A program made the position numbers and the translations under genes. Below are positions 37,222 to 47,816 of a DNA stretch of 64,000 nucleotides, one piece after another. The stretch is from Gracilibacillus salinarum. Lineage in GTDB: Bacteria; Bacillota; Bacilli; Bacillales; Amphibacillaceae. The notes under the pieces are model-generated. The model was not told the origin of the DNA and made no database searches. It saw only the letters and a program-made list of their open reading frames with translations. The DNA is taken from NCBI RefSeq assembly GCF_022919575.1, contig NZ_CP095071.1, positions 2,356,001 through 2,420,000 on the forward strand. The letters are read 5' to 3'. Numbering within the stretch: the first letter of the stretch is position 1; each line of letters begins with the position of its first letter.

Positions 37222-38805
37222 ATGGAAGAAGCGATTCAGCAAGAACAACCCAAACAACAGAAAAAGAGAACAAAATGGATTATCATTGCGGTGGCAGTTG
37301 CGGCTATATTAATCGCAGGAATCATATCTGTTCAAGCCTTTATACTTACATCGGCTAAAGAAGATTATTTCTTAGCTGAGAAGAAATCGATTGAGCAATT
37401 GCAGGAAACCTTCGAATCAAGGTTCGAGCAGGAAATAGCCTGGAAAGAACACACCGATGAAAATGCCATTGAATCTGTAACAGAAATAACTGGTCAAATG
37501 AACGTTCCCAGCATGGCGGGGATGGGATATGACCAAATTATTAATAACGCCAATATTACGATAGAATCCGCAATGGATAGACAGGAAAACATGTCGTCCG
37601 TTACTATTTCAGCGGGTATGGCTGGTATTGAACTGAATGGTATGGAAGCAACACTCGACAATAATGACTTATACGTAGGTTTACCGTTTCTGGATAACAT
37701 CATTCAAGTAAATGGAGACGATCTCGGAAGAATTCTGCAGGAACTCGATCCTGAAACCTTTTCTGGAGAGGAAAATATAGACTTCAGTACATTGTATAAC
37801 GAAAATCCATTCATGACAGAAGACTTTACTTACATTAACGAAGAATACATGATGTATCTATATGACCAAATTCCCGATGAGGCATTTGAATCAACATCAG
37901 AGGACATTACGCTTGGCGATAATAGTGTGAACGCTGAAAAAATTACCTTTTCCTTATCAGAGGAAGAAGTACAAAATATACTAAAGGGTCTGTTCGACAA
38001 AATGGCAGCCGATGAAAAACTTCGAGAAATCCTCGTTAATCAAACCTTTTATCTCGACTACGCTAATGTAGAAGTAGCTAATGAAGAAATCACTGCATTT
38101 GAAGAAGACTTCGTATCAACAATGGAGGATGCTTCAGCAAATGTAGACGCCATTAAACTTCCAGACGGTTTTGAATCCGTGATTTGGGTGCAAGACGATA
38201 TTATCGTAAAAAGGGAACTTTCCGCTACAATTGAAGATGCTGGAACAACAGCAACAGTTCGGGTCGACGGAACGAATGCCATCACTGATTCTACTCAAGT
38301 ATTGGATTATAACTTCACGGTAGATGATGGTAATACAGAAGAGACAATGAATATGAATGCTGATCTGTCTCAACAAGACGGAACAACCAACGATGTCATT
38401 ACCTTATCTGTTCCTGATGCAAACTTTACGATTGAGTCCAATCAGACAGAGCAAAATGAGACAGATAAATCATTTGAACATATTTTTTCTTTTTCACAGC
38501 AAGGTACACAATTAATGAGCCTTCACTGGATTGGTGAAGGAACGTATGAAGAGGATCAAATGACGGTGGATCATACGCTTTTCGCGGAAGATGGCGCGAC
38601 ACTCAATCAAGACAGCTTGTCCATCAAACTCTCGCAAGAAGGTACTACTATCAGTGAGGTAGAAACCCCAGACACAGATCAAGTGAAAAACTTAAGCGAC
38701 ATGAGCGGTGAAGAAATTACAGAATACGTTGAAACAGACGTTATGCAACAATTTCAAGTGTGGATGAGTAATATGATGGGTGGAATGGGAACCGGCGGCT
38801 TTTAA
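37222..38805 (+). CDS. Membrane-anchored extracytoplasmic protein heading an ABC exporter operon (DUF6583-like)
   Basis: A 527-residue protein with a short cytoplasmic N-terminus rich in Gln and Lys, one membrane helix at about 19-45 (IIIAVAVAAILIAGIISVQAF) and a large acidic outer domain. The C-terminus is Met/Gly-rich (WMSNMMGGMGTGGF). No enzyme motif is visible. It resembles the DUF6583-type proteins found ahead of ABC-2 exporters, an assignment from memory and tentative. GGGGAGG precedes the ATG. Three ABC genes follow on the same strand with gaps or overlaps under 30 bases, so it is probably an accessory or substrate-handling part of that exporter. Confidence 0.6.
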   Translation: MEEAIQQEQPKQQKKRTKWIIIAVAVAAILIAGIISVQAFILTSAKEDYFLAEKKSIEQLQETFESRFEQEIAWKEHTDENAIESVTEITGQMNVPSMAGMGYDQIINNANITIESAMDRQENMSSVTISAGMAGIELNGMEATLDNNDLYVGLPFLDNIIQVNGDDLGRILQELDPETFSGEENIDFSTLYNENPFMTEDFTYINEEYMMYLYDQIPDEAFESTSEDITLGDNSVNAEKITFSLSEEEVQNILKGLFDKMAADEKLREILVNQTFYLDYANVEVANEEITAFEEDFVSTMEDASANVDAIKLPDGFESVIWVQDDIIVKRELSATIEDAGTTATVRVDGTNAITDSTQVLDYNFTVDDGNTEETMNMNADLSQQDGTTNDVITLSVPDANFTIESNQTEQNETDKSFEHIFSFSQQGTQLMSLHWIGEGTYEEDQMTVDHTLFAEDGATLNQDSLSIKLSQEGTTISEVETPDTDQVKNLSDMSGEEITEYVETDVMQQFQVWMSNMMGGMGTGGF

Positions 38806-38832
38806 CATTAGCGTTTAAAGTAGGTGTCATAG

Positions 38833-40059
38833 ATGAAATCTTTGAAACATATTTACTTGTTTACAAAAAGCAATTTAATCCAACTAAGGAGGAAGTGGGT
38901 ATCACTTCCTCTTATTTTACTGGTACCGATAATTATTACTGGCCTTCTTGCCTTTTCGCTTGTATCCATGATGGATGTTGCTGAAACAGAATCCCTCACG
39001 GTAGGACTAGTCGATTTTGATCAATCAGAGGAAACGAAATTGATTATTGAATTATTAGAGGACTCTTCCCAGCTTGGTGATGTATTATCCATGCAAGAAA
39101 TGGAAGAGACACAAGCAAAGCAAGGTATAACCAGCAATAATTTAAGTTCTTACGTCATTTTTCCGGAGAACTTTTTTCAAAAACTGATGAATGGAGAAGC
39201 ATCGCGAGTTTCTATTATTGGGAATCCCGAAAAACCGCTGCAAAGCCAAATAATTAATGAATTAATCGAAACCCTTACACGTCACATTCGTAGTTCACAG
39301 GCTAACATTCTAACCATCAATCACTACGCCACACAATTAGAAATGAACGATCAAGAAAGAAACGCACTACTGCTGGAACAATTCACTGATTACTTTTTTT
39401 ATGTTCTGGGCAGTGACAGAGTGGTAACCGAGGAGAAACTGACCAATAACGCAACCTCCTCCCCTACTGAATATTTCAGTTTGGCTGGATGGTTCACGAT
39501 AGTAACAATCTGGTTAGTGATTATTTACACAATGTTGCAAAAGGACATCAGTACAAAAATGAAAGAGCGCGTCCAATTGTATGGAGTGACAGACTTTCAA
39601 CAAGCAGCTGCTGCCATCATCACTACCTTGTTCGTAACAGCTATAATGGCAACCGTTACTTTCTTATCATACCTTTATTTCTTTGAAGATATAACGATTA
39701 TGACAGAAAATGCCATCCGAATAGCTTGTTTACTGCTATTGCATAGTATGATTGTTCTGCAAAGCTTTACATTGATTGGATGGCTGCTAAAATCTCAAAA
39801 AGTTACATTATTAATGCTGACAATCTTCACCGCCATTGTCATCCTGTTCAGCGGCGCTATTATTCCCAAAATTTATTTTCCTATTTATCTGGAAAATCTA
39901 TTTTCATACAGCTTTGCTCATCAATCCTTTTATTGGATTGAACAAATTATGCTGAATGGACGATTTTATGCTGAAATGAAGAGCCTGATGTGGACGGTTT
40001 TGATCGGTTGGATTGTCCTTCTCATTGTGTCCTCATGGAAAGGGCGTGTTTATAAATGA
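38833..40059 (+). CDS. ABC-2 type permease
   Basis: A 408-residue permease. An N-terminal helix (SLPLILLVPIIITGLLAFSL) is followed by an extracytoplasmic part to about residue 220 and then five or six helices. The cytoplasmic coupling segment is QKDISTKMKERVQLYGVTD. Its architecture matches the LnrM/YhgE-type ABC-2 exporters. It ends with an ATGA overlap to the second permease. The substrate is unknown. Confidence 0.78.
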   Translation: MKSLKHIYLFTKSNLIQLRRKWVSLPLILLVPIIITGLLAFSLVSMMDVAETESLTVGLVDFDQSEETKLIIELLEDSSQLGDVLSMQEMEETQAKQGITSNNLSSYVIFPENFFQKLMNGEASRVSIIGNPEKPLQSQIINELIETLTRHIRSSQANILTINHYATQLEMNDQERNALLLEQFTDYFFYVLGSDRVVTEEKLTNNATSSPTEYFSLAGWFTIVTIWLVIIYTMLQKDISTKMKERVQLYGVTDFQQAAAAIITTLFVTAIMATVTFLSYLYFFEDITIMTENAIRIACLLLLHSMIVLQSFTLIGWLLKSQKVTLLMLTIFTAIVILFSGAIIPKIYFPIYLENLFSYSFAHQSFYWIEQIMLNGRFYAEMKSLMWTVLIGWIVLLIVSSWKGRVYK

Positions 40060-41165
40060 AAGACATTCTGTACACACGCTGGTTACTAGTAAAAAAACAA
40101 TCGTTCAGTCTTTGCATCTGGTTGTTTCTGCCACTCTTGATCACCATTGCCATTCTCTCTGTGACTGAGTCGGTACAAGAAGACTTTACTGTACCAATAG
40201 GTATTGTCTTAGAAGAAGAAACCAATTCTTCTCTCGCCTTATACAACGAACTAAATAACACATCGCTTGTTACGGCTACTGTAATGTCAGAACGGAAAGC
40301 ACTTCGACAATTAGAAAGGCATGAACTTGATAGTGTATTTGTGATAAAGGAAGGTTATCAAAACGCCTTGCAAGAAGGAAACAGAAACAATTTGCTGGAA
40401 GGATATTATTCCGATCGCTCCTTTGCCTATGATATTGTAAAAGAATCTATTGTATCGATTCTTCAACAAGAGACCGGACGGGTACATGCCGCTAACACTG
40501 TTATTCAATTAGAACAGCAATTAAATGGTGCAGAAGATTGGTCGATCAATGAAGTGATAGCCAAGTCGAAACAAATACAAACAACAGAAAATTTGCTGAT
40601 CCATCAATTTCAATACCAAGGAGAGAAAGCGGCCGCAGACAATAGCAGAAGGTCATTAAACCCTTGGATGATCTGGGCTTTTTCAACCATGTTGATTACC
40701 ATTTTTGTTTTCGACTGGATAATCAAAGAGCGTCAGCAAAATGTGCGTGTTCGCTTTCAGTTTATGAAGGTTTCCTATCCGGCATATATATTATATAACG
40801 TATTCGTATACCTGATTTTATTTCTTATCACGGATGGGGTAACGGCTATTGTACTGTCCTTACAATATGGAGCAGAGATTTCCCTAATTACGTTGCTGAC
40901 ATTCAGATTGACAATCTGTTTCGTTGCCTTTTTGTTTGTAACCGTTTGGAAAAACGTCTATTTCATGTATGTTGCAGCGATTACTTGGATTATAGTATTA
41001 ATTGCCATCAGCAACATTCCTTGGATCGGGAACCTGCATATATGGCTATCCTTCCTTAATCCATTAGATCGATTTCTATCAGGTGAATGGACAATTGGCT
41101 GGTTCGTTGTCTGCCTTATCGGCATCGTAATCTGGTTTAAACGAGAGGAGAAAAATAATGCTTAA
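40056..41165 (+). CDS. ABC-2 type permease, divergent
   Basis: A 369-residue membrane protein with an N-terminal helix (SLCIWLFLPLLITIAILSV), an outer region to about 200 and a C-terminal helical core. The typical ABC-2 coupling residues are only weakly visible as IIKERQQNVRVRFQFMK. It presumably pairs with the preceding permease. Its end overlaps the ATPase start by eight bases. Confidence 0.7.
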   Translation: MKDILYTRWLLVKKQSFSLCIWLFLPLLITIAILSVTESVQEDFTVPIGIVLEEETNSSLALYNELNNTSLVTATVMSERKALRQLERHELDSVFVIKEGYQNALQEGNRNNLLEGYYSDRSFAYDIVKESIVSILQQETGRVHAANTVIQLEQQLNGAEDWSINEVIAKSKQIQTTENLLIHQFQYQGEKAAADNSRRSLNPWMIWAFSTMLITIFVFDWIIKERQQNVRVRFQFMKVSYPAYILYNVFVYLILFLITDGVTAIVLSLQYGAEISLITLLTFRLTICFVAFLFVTVWKNVYFMYVAAITWIIVLIAISNIPWIGNLHIWLSFLNPLDRFLSGEWTIGWFVVCLIGIVIWFKREEKNNA

Positions 41166-41829
41166 AGTGGAAGATCTACAAAAACATTTTAAAAGAAAAC
41201 ATGTTTTAGATCAGCTTTCCTTTACTGTTTATCCAGGTGAGATAGTTGGTCTTGTTGGCGAAAACGGTGCTGGAAAGTCTACACTGCTTCAAATACTCGC
41301 TACCACAATGAAGTCGACAGCAGGTGAGATTTCTTTGTATGACTCCAGTTACCATAAACACATAAAACAAATACGGCAGCACATTGGTTTTGTACCACAA
41401 GATATTGCGATATGGGAACAGCAAACAGTAGAAGAAAACATGGTATTTTTCGAGAAACTATCCTGGAAGAAAAAAACGAAAGCTCAGCTCGAACAACTTT
41501 GTCTTGATATGAATTTGGACCGTTGGAAAACGCCGGTAAAGAATTTATCTGGCGGGATGAAACGAAAATTAAACCTGGCTATCAGCCTGATTCATGACCC
41601 TGGCCTCCTGCTATTAGATGAACCGACAGCAGGAATTGATTTAAAGTCTCGAAAAGAGATTGGCGCCTATTTACGTAACCAAGCTAAGACGCACCAAAAG
41701 ATGATACTCTACACTTCTCATGACATGGATGAGATTACCGCACTATGTGATCGTATAATAACCATTGGCAAGGATCCTTTTTATAAAGAATTGCTGGCGC
41801 GAACGAATAAAGAAGTGCTTAGTTTTTAG
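41158..41829 (+). CDS. ABC transporter ATPase
   Basis: A 223-residue compact ATPase. Walker A is GENGAGKST near 36-44, the Q-loop is FVPQD, the signature is LSGGMKRKLNLAISL, Walker B is LLLLDEPTAGID and the H-loop is YTSHDMDE. It lacks the C-terminal extension seen in the LnrL-like ATPase, so it is a different exporter class. It is the last gene of the four-gene operon starting at 37222. Confidence 0.85.
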   Translation: MLKVEDLQKHFKRKHVLDQLSFTVYPGEIVGLVGENGAGKSTLLQILATTMKSTAGEISLYDSSYHKHIKQIRQHIGFVPQDIAIWEQQTVEENMVFFEKLSWKKKTKAQLEQLCLDMNLDRWKTPVKNLSGGMKRKLNLAISLIHDPGLLLLDEPTAGIDLKSRKEIGAYLRNQAKTHQKMILYTSHDMDEITALCDRIITIGKDPFYKELLARTNKEVLSF

Positions 41830-41846
41830 CCAAGAACAGGATAATA

Positions 41847-41945
41847 AAATGAGACTTCAAACAGTCGTGTATTACGGACGATTAGCGTCGTGATAAAAAC
41901 AACTGAGGAGCCTATTTCGGAGCTTTGCATATGTCAACATAATGT
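41847..41945. repeat. Short family 2 repeat followed by a family 1 fragment
   Basis: 41847-41899 is a deleted copy of the second repeat family (ATGAGACTTCAAACAG joined to TATTACGGACGATTAGCG and GTGATAAAA). 41905-41945 matches one end of composite repeat module A (GCCTATTTCGGAGCTTTGC) running into TGTCAACATAAT, a remnant of the inverted-repeat end with the intervening bases lost. Confidence 0.65.
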
Positions 41946-42023
41946 TTTCTTATTGATTGACTCGCGCTTTTTCACGATTTGATTAGATATTATTTAGACG
42001 AATGTTCGTACTACAAATGTAGA

Positions 42024-42072
42024 CAATCGAGCGGAACACGTATTTTTGTTGGATACGTGTTCCGCCCGGTTG
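42024..42072 (-). terminator. Hairpin terminator of the fucose operon
   Basis: GCGGAACACGTAT (42031-42043) and ATACGTGTTCCGC (42053-42065) pair perfectly, with further outer pairing. It is 20-70 bases past the fucI stop. The T run on the minus strand is weak. Confidence 0.7.
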
Positions 42073-42094
42073 TTGTTATGATTAAGAAGTTATC

Positions 42095-43882
42095 TTATTT
42101 ATATAATGGTCCATACACCTGACAGGCTCGGAAATCTGCTCCTTCTTTATCACCGGTACCAAACATATTCCAGGCAGTTGGACGAAAAATATTTTCTTCT
42201 GCAACATTATGCATGTTTACAGGAATCCGCAGCATCGATGCTAGCGTGATAAGATCGGCACCGATATGACCATAGCTCATCGCACAGTGGTTTGCGCCCC
42301 AGTTATTCATCACCGAGTAGACATCTTGAAAGGCCCCATGACCTGTTAGATTGGGGACAAACCAGGTGGTCGGCCATGTCGGATCTGTGCGATCATTCAG
42401 TACTCCATGTATATGCTCCGGAAGCTCCACTGTGTACCCTTCTGCAAGTTGCAGTACCGGACCAAGACCTTTAATTAAATTAATACGTGCAATGGTGACT
42501 GGCATATCTCCGCGTGTTTTGAAGTTACTCGATAAGCCGCCACCTCTGAAATATTCGGTATTTGCTGGTCTCCATTCTGTTGCCTGCAAGCAATTGGCGG
42601 CTTCTTCTTTCGTCACTTCCCAGAAAGGCTTCATCACTGGTTTGCCATGTCGCTCTTGTTCCCCTGTACCATCAAGCGCTGCAGACCCTGAGTTTAATAA
42701 ATGAATAATACCATTACTTGCTCTGCCTTCAAGCTGATGTTTGGTCACACGCTCGACAGCGGATGGACTCCAATACGTTCTTACATCGGCAAATACTTGC
42801 GCAGTATTCGTTAACAAATGACCGAATAGCATTGTAGCAGCATTTAACGTATCATTTTCAGTTGCTACAATATATGGTGCGCGTATCCCATTCCAATCAA
42901 AAGAAGAATTCAGGATTGCCTCCATGAAATCGCCATTAGGAAAATGATCAGTCCACTGACGCTGCCCCTGAAACCCTGAAGCAATGGCATTGCGTCCCAT
43001 TGCCTCCTCTTCATACCCTAACTCTGTTAACTTAGCATTGCCTTGCATCAAATCTCTAGTGATCATCGTCATTTTTATATTCGTTTTTAAGTCTTCCTCT
43101 TTCTGGACTGTATTTCGTTGATTTGCCGCTTTATTTATATCAGATCCAAAGATACCATTTTCTTTTATCCATTGGTAAGCAACGGCAAATTCTTCTTTAT
43201 CATAAATCTCCTCATTGATCCTCCGCGTTAATTCTGTCATATCTACATATTCATTGCGCATACCTAAATACTCTTGGAAGAAGCTTTCATCCACCATGCT
43301 TCCAGCTATCCCCATTGATACCGAGCCAATAGACAAGTAAGATTTATCCTTGAGCATAGCAACCGTCAGCCCTGCTCTTGCAAAACGAGTTATTTTTTCT
43401 TGAACATCAGATGGGATGGCATCATCATCGATATCTTGCACATCCTCACCGTAAATCCCAAATGCCGGCAATCCTTTTTGGTTATGCGCTGCCAGCACCG
43501 CAGCTAAATAAACGGCACCTGGGCGCTCTGTTCCGTTAAATCCCCATATTGCATTGGGCCTTTGCGGATTCATATCCATTGTTTCTGATCCATAACACCA
43601 GCACGGAGTCACTGTTATCGTTACACCAACATTTTCTTTGTCAAATTTATTTTTCGCCATCGCTGCTTCTGCTACCCCGCCGATACAAGTATCAGCTATT
43701 ACGGTTTCGACATGTTGTCCATTAGGATAACGCACACTCTCTGCTAACAGATTTGCTACAGACTTTGCCATATTCATTGTTTTCACTTCTAAGGATTCTC
43801 TTACACCTTTTCTACGGCCATCAATGGTTGGACGAATCCCTATTTTCGGCATATCTCCTATAAATCGTTGATTAGTTGTCAT
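42095..43882 (-). CDS. fucI: L-fucose isomerase
   Basis: A 595-residue ketol isomerase converting L-fucose to L-fuculose (also active on D-arabinose in known enzymes). Its length matches E. coli FucI. The metal ligands can be placed: Glu in VATENDTLN, Asp in [11 protein letters not shown] and His in PVNMHNV (about 340, 364 and 530). It is a cytoplasmic Mn-dependent enzyme. CGAGGGGGAAATAAT precedes the ATG. It is the last gene of lacI-fucU-fucA-kinase-fucI. Confidence 0.93.
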   Translation of the reverse strand: MTTNQRFIGDMPKIGIRPTIDGRRKGVRESLEVKTMNMAKSVANLLAESVRYPNGQHVETVIADTCIGGVAEAAMAKNKFDKENVGVTITVTPCWCYGSETMDMNPQRPNAIWGFNGTERPGAVYLAAVLAAHNQKGLPAFGIYGEDVQDIDDDAIPSDVQEKITRFARAGLTVAMLKDKSYLSIGSVSMGIAGSMVDESFFQEYLGMRNEYVDMTELTRRINEEIYDKEEFAVAYQWIKENGIFGSDINKAANQRNTVQKEEDLKTNIKMTMITRDLMQGNAKLTELGYEEEAMGRNAIASGFQGQRQWTDHFPNGDFMEAILNSSFDWNGIRAPYIVATENDTLNAATMLFGHLLTNTAQVFADVRTYWSPSAVERVTKHQLEGRASNGIIHLLNSGSAALDGTGEQERHGKPVMKPFWEVTKEEAANCLQATEWRPANTEYFRGGGLSSNFKTRGDMPVTIARINLIKGLGPVLQLAEGYTVELPEHIHGVLNDRTDPTWPTTWFVPNLTGHGAFQDVYSVMNNWGANHCAMSYGHIGADLITLASMLRIPVNMHNVAEENIFRPTAWNMFGTGDKEGADFRACQVYGPLYK

Positions 43883-43899
43883 ATTATTTCCCCCTCGTA

Positions 43900-45372
43900 T
43901 TATAGTCCTGTATATCGTTCAAATCGCTGGTAAGCCTCTTGCCATTTGATTTGATCTTGTGGCTGGTAATATTGGAGAGGAAATGATTCTCTCACAAGCT
44001 GTCTTGCTTGCTTCAAATCCTTTACTTCTCCTAATGCAATCCACTGACCAATAGCATTACCAATCGCACTCGCTTCAATTGGTCCTGCAACTACCTCTCT
44101 TCCAGTCGCATTCGCTGTTAATTGACATAACGTTTGATTGCGAATCGCACCCCCACCCATATGAATGCGCTTTAAATATTTTCCTGTTAATTTTTCTAAA
44201 CGATGAAGCAGCCAGCCATATTTTAAAGCCAGGCTCTCCAGAATACAGCGGATCATTTCACCTTGAGTTGCTGGAACCGGTTGCTGCGTTTCTTTACAAT
44301 AGCCTTGAATTTCTGTCATCATATTTAAAGGATTAAAAAATCGCTGATCATCCGGATTAATAAACGATCGAAAGGCTGGTGCTTCTTCAAATAGCTGATT
44401 CTCCTTATTAAAATCCGTTGCAATGCCTTCCCTTTCCCAGCTGACACGACATTGCTGCAGCAACCACATACCCATATTATTTTTTTGCAACCGATATTTG
44501 CCATCTATCGTTCCTTCATTGGTAAACCCTGATTCCATCACGTCCTCACTGATAACCGGTCGCTCCACAGGCACTCCCATCAATACCCATGTACCACAAC
44601 TCATAAATACAGAGTACTGATCCTCTAACGGAAGTGCAGCTATCGCACTCGCGGTATCATGGCTTGCCGTGTTAATTACTTTCACCGGACTCATTCCAAT
44701 TTCCCGATTAATTACTGATAAAGACTGACCAGCAATTGTCAACGAAGCTGTCGTTGGTGCTAAAAGATCATCAGGAAGAGATAATCTTTGCAAGATTTGT
44801 TTATTCCAGCTTGTTTCACCTGCACGTAGCAGTTGCGTAGTCGAGCTGATGGTAAATTCATTTTGCTTCTCACCACAAAACAAATAAGCTAATAAATTGG
44901 GCGTTAACAATAACATATCAGCATTATCCAGTAAGGCCGGATTGTATTTTTTTAACGTATATAATTGAAAAACCGTATTAATGGCTGCAGTTTCAACACC
45001 AGTAATATCAAAGAGTTCCTTTGCCGATATATGTTGCAATGCTTCGTTCATTCCTCGGTCATTCAGCGGGTTTCGATAGCTGTATGGATTCGCAAGTAAT
45101 TCGCCTGTGTCAGAAAGCAGCCCGAAATCAGCACCCCATGTATCAATCCCCATACTCTCGATCTGCTGATGCCCTTGTTGCACACTCATTTGCATCGCTT
45201 TTTTCATTTTAGTGAAGATAGACAGGATATTCCAATAATAATGACCGGTAAGGTGAACAGGCTGATTCGAGAATCGGTATATTTCTTCTAGGTAAAGCTT
45301 GTGACCATCAAAACTGCTTAACATTAATCGGCCATTTGATGCTCCTATATCAAATGCCCATACTTTTTTCAT
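43900..45372 (-). CDS. RhaB-type sugar kinase, probable L-fuculokinase
   Basis: A 490-residue FGGY-family kinase. The N-terminal phosphate motif is [11 protein letters not shown], the mid motif is [12 protein letters not shown], and the C-terminal glycine motif is [14 protein letters not shown]. Sequence style is rhamnulokinase (RhaB), not classical FucK. Its place between fucI and fucA implies L-fuculose is the substrate. GGGGGGAGG precedes the ATG. Assignment as fuculokinase is from context; rhamnulose activity is a formal alternative. Confidence 0.85.
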   Translation of the reverse strand: MKKVWAFDIGASNGRLMLSSFDGHKLYLEEIYRFSNQPVHLTGHYYWNILSIFTKMKKAMQMSVQQGHQQIESMGIDTWGADFGLLSDTGELLANPYSYRNPLNDRGMNEALQHISAKELFDITGVETAAINTVFQLYTLKKYNPALLDNADMLLLTPNLLAYLFCGEKQNEFTISSTTQLLRAGETSWNKQILQRLSLPDDLLAPTTASLTIAGQSLSVINREIGMSPVKVINTASHDTASAIAALPLEDQYSVFMSCGTWVLMGVPVERPVISEDVMESGFTNEGTIDGKYRLQKNNMGMWLLQQCRVSWEREGIATDFNKENQLFEEAPAFRSFINPDDQRFFNPLNMMTEIQGYCKETQQPVPATQGEMIRCILESLALKYGWLLHRLEKLTGKYLKRIHMGGGAIRNQTLCQLTANATGREVVAGPIEASAIGNAIGQWIALGEVKDLKQARQLVRESFPLQYYQPQDQIKWQEAYQRFERYTGL

Positions 45373-45389
45373 GAGTGCCTCCCCCCCCT

Positions 45390-46037
45390 TTAATCATTTT
45401 TTAATAATTTGGCACGGTATTTTTCACTGGATAAATCTCTAAGTTCCTGGCATTCTCCTTCCGTTAATACTCTTGGAGTTCCAACCATACAGGAAATCGC
45501 ATACACTTTTGCTGCCTCTTCCGTAAGCTGCATAAAGAAATAGGCTTCCTTCAGCGATTTGCCAACCGTTAATACGCCATGATTGCGCATGATAACAACA
45601 TCTGTTTCTGTTATCACATTTGCAACTGCATCTGCGAGTACTTGTGTTGTCGGAATCATGTAATCTAAGTACCTAACTTGCTTCACCATTGCTGGGAAAT
45701 CGGGAAACATACTCGGAATATCTTTTTCTGCAGAACCCACACTGACGCTATAACTAGGATGTGCATGCAGAACTGCTGTGATATCCGGTCTCTTTCTAAA
45801 ACATTCTAAATGCATGAGCACCTCAGAAGATGGCTTTATATTCCCTTCCACTTCCCCTGTGGTAATATTGACTTTCACCCATTGATCCTCTTGAATTTCT
45901 TTCAAATCAAATCCGCTCGGCGATATATACATTTCATCGCCATCCCGCACACTTAAATTACCTCCTGCCCCTACTACCAATCCGGTATCCACTAACTTTG
46001 CAGCATAGTTAGATAATGCTTGTTTACTTACGACCAT
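45390..46037 (-). CDS. fucA: L-fuculose-1-phosphate aldolase, class II
   Basis: A 215-residue Zn aldolase of the AraD/FucA family. It shows GAGGNLSVRD, ISPSGFDLKEI and KPSSEVLMHL; zinc His residues are in LHAHPSYS near 93-95 and in RNHGVLTVG near 155, and the acid Glu is in KPSSE. It splits L-fuculose 1-phosphate into dihydroxyacetone phosphate and L-lactaldehyde. The related L-rhamnulose or ribulose-5-P enzymes share the fold; operon context favours fuculose. AAGAGGATGG is before the ATG. Confidence 0.88.
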   Translation of the reverse strand: MVVSKQALSNYAAKLVDTGLVVGAGGNLSVRDGDEMYISPSGFDLKEIQEDQWVKVNITTGEVEGNIKPSSEVLMHLECFRKRPDITAVLHAHPSYSVSVGSAEKDIPSMFPDFPAMVKQVRYLDYMIPTTQVLADAVANVITETDVVIMRNHGVLTVGKSLKEAYFFMQLTEEAAKVYAISCMVGTPRVLTEGECQELRDLSSEKYRAKLLKND

Positions 46038-46055
46038 TTTCTCTTCACCATCCTC

Positions 46056-46487
46056 TTAAGAAATAACACCTTTTTTTAAAATAATGTTGGCGTATAATGC
46101 TTGTTCTGATGTAGCTATAATTGCATGCGCTTCCTTCGCACGTTCATAAAACGCAAATCGCTCCAAGAATCCTATCTGTTGCTTCGTTACTTGGTAGTTC
46201 CCTAAAATCTCCTGATATTCTTTCCAAATAGCTGGCGCATGCACACTATCCCCTTCCACTACTTGCATTAGATGGACCGGCTGTTCCACATAAGTATCTA
46301 CAGGCAACAGTTGCAAAATGGCTTCTAATAATCTCGGAATATCATGACCATCACAACGGATCAATCTGTTAGCATGACTAGCTGCAGGGAAATTGCCATC
46401 CCCCAAAACAATTTCATCACCATGCCCCATTTCATGAAGTATTTTCAATAAATCAGGTGAAATAATACTCGGTATTTGTTTCAACAT
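46056..46487 (-). CDS. fucU: L-fucose mutarotase (RbsD/FucU family)
   Basis: A 143-residue protein with the family opening LHEMGHGDEIVLGDGNFPA, including the catalytic His near 22, and the C-terminal tail ending YANIILKKGV. It interconverts alpha and beta anomers of fucose, supplying the form used by FucI. GGGGGAG precedes the ATG. It lies between the regulator and the aldolase genes. Confidence 0.9.
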   Translation of the reverse strand: MLKQIPSIISPDLLKILHEMGHGDEIVLGDGNFPAASHANRLIRCDGHDIPRLLEAILQLLPVDTYVEQPVHLMQVVEGDSVHAPAIWKEYQEILGNYQVTKQQIGFLERFAFYERAKEAHAIIATSEQALYANIILKKGVIS

Positions 46488-46513
46488 AGCTAGACTCCCC
46501 CTTTCCCTGAAGC

Positions 46514-47539
46514 TTAATAACTAATTTTACAGGTAGATTTACGAATGTGGATATCAGGTGGTAACACTACTTTTCTCTGGTTGTTAACCTGTTTTTGCTC
46601 CACCCGTTCCATTAGAAATTGAATACCGATTTTGCCCATCTCATTAGCCGGCTGTGCAGCAACAGTAAAGAATGGGTCAAAATATGCGACAGGTTCCACT
46701 TCATCAAAACAAACGACCGACATATCCTTTGGTACCTGCAGCCCCAATTCTCTTACTGCCTTCATGACACTGATGGCAATAAAATTATTAGCGGCAAATA
46801 TTGCGGTGGGACGTTTTTCCGGCTCTGACTTTATGAGTCTATCCACGATGATCTTCGCGCTATCTTCCTCGACATTTCTATAGTCAATTTCTGAGATGTA
46901 ATGCTCATACACAGGCAGGTCATTTAACTTCAACGTTTCTGTATAACCGCGCTTCCTTTCTCTTGCAGTCGAGACATTTGATGGTCCATTGATGAGCGCA
47001 ATATTATGGTGACCGTTGTCAATGAGGTGCTCGACAAGTTTTCGGCTGCCTTCATAGCTGTCTCCTACTACATAATCTCCTGAAAATCCTTCAATCAATC
47101 TATCAATCAGAACTACCGGAATACGGTGCCGCTTAAAACGCTCAATTTGCTCGAGCGTTTTATCACTAGTAGGAGCAATAAGTACTCCATCAACCCGTGC
47201 AGAAAGCATCATATCGATATAATTGATTTCCTTTTCACTATCTTCATCCGTATTGCTCATCAAGACACGATACCCCCTTTGGACTGCTGCATCCTCAGCT
47301 CCTCTTGCAATCTTTGAAAAGAAAGGATTCGATATATCGGTCAAAATAAGCCCCAATGTCTTTGTCTGATTAGAGATTAAACTCCGTGCAGCAGAATTCG
47401 GTATATAGCCTAATTCTTTGATTGCTATTTCTACTTTTTCTCTCGTTTCATTTCTTATATTAGGAGCTTTGTTAATTACTCTGGATACGGTCATTGGTGA
47501 TACATTTGCTTTTTTAGCAATATCATAGATTGTCACCAT
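46514..47539 (-). CDS. LacI-family regulator of the fucose genes
   Basis: A 341-residue LacI/GalR protein. The N-terminal helix-turn-helix is TIYDIAKKANVSPMTVSRVI and the hinge helix SAARSLISNQTKTLGLIL. The periplasmic-binding-like ligand domain follows. It is the first gene of the catabolic operon and divergent from the importer. The intergenic region has mirror-image 15-bp sites, its probable operators. L-fucose or a phosphorylated intermediate is the likely inducer (inference). Confidence 0.88.
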   Translation of the reverse strand: MVTIYDIAKKANVSPMTVSRVINKAPNIRNETREKVEIAIKELGYIPNSAARSLISNQTKTLGLILTDISNPFFSKIARGAEDAAVQRGYRVLMSNTDEDSEKEINYIDMMLSARVDGVLIAPTSDKTLEQIERFKRHRIPVVLIDRLIEGFSGDYVVGDSYEGSRKLVEHLIDNGHHNIALINGPSNVSTARERKRGYTETLKLNDLPVYEHYISEIDYRNVEEDSAKIIVDRLIKSEPEKRPTAIFAANNFIAISVMKAVRELGLQVPKDMSVVCFDEVEPVAYFDPFFTVAAQPANEMGKIGIQFLMERVEQKQVNNQRKVVLPPDIHIRKSTCKISY

Positions 47540-47565
47540 AGGCTTCTACCTCATTTATCATTTTA

Positions 47566-47781
47566 TTGGTACCGATAACATTTATATTCAAAAAAATAGA
47601 GTATATAACTACCTCTCCCAAAATGGAAAAACATGTTAGGAAAACAATTAGTATATTTTTATTATAAAATCACGACAACACACATAAAAATTTAGTATTA
47701 GCATTTGAATCTTTTTGCTCCCGATAACTGTAAGCGCTATTTTATACAAATGACTGCATAAGATTCTGTTATCGGTACCAA
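47566..47781. promoter_or_regulatory. Divergent control region: paired LacI-type operators and a cre site
   Basis: TTGGTACCGATAACA (47566-47580) and its exact reverse complement TGTTATCGGTACCAA (47767-47781) flank the divergent promoters 201 bp apart. A weaker version, TTGCTCCCGATAACT, lies at 47715-47729 and overlaps a -35-like TTGCTC. TGTAAGCGCTATTT at 47729-47742 fits the CcpA cre consensus with one mismatch and covers the -10-like TATTTT. This suggests DNA looping by the LacI-type protein plus catabolite repression. Confidence 0.7.
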
Positions 47782-47816
47782 AGCTTCGAGACTATGGAAA
47801 AGAAAGGAGTTTACAG

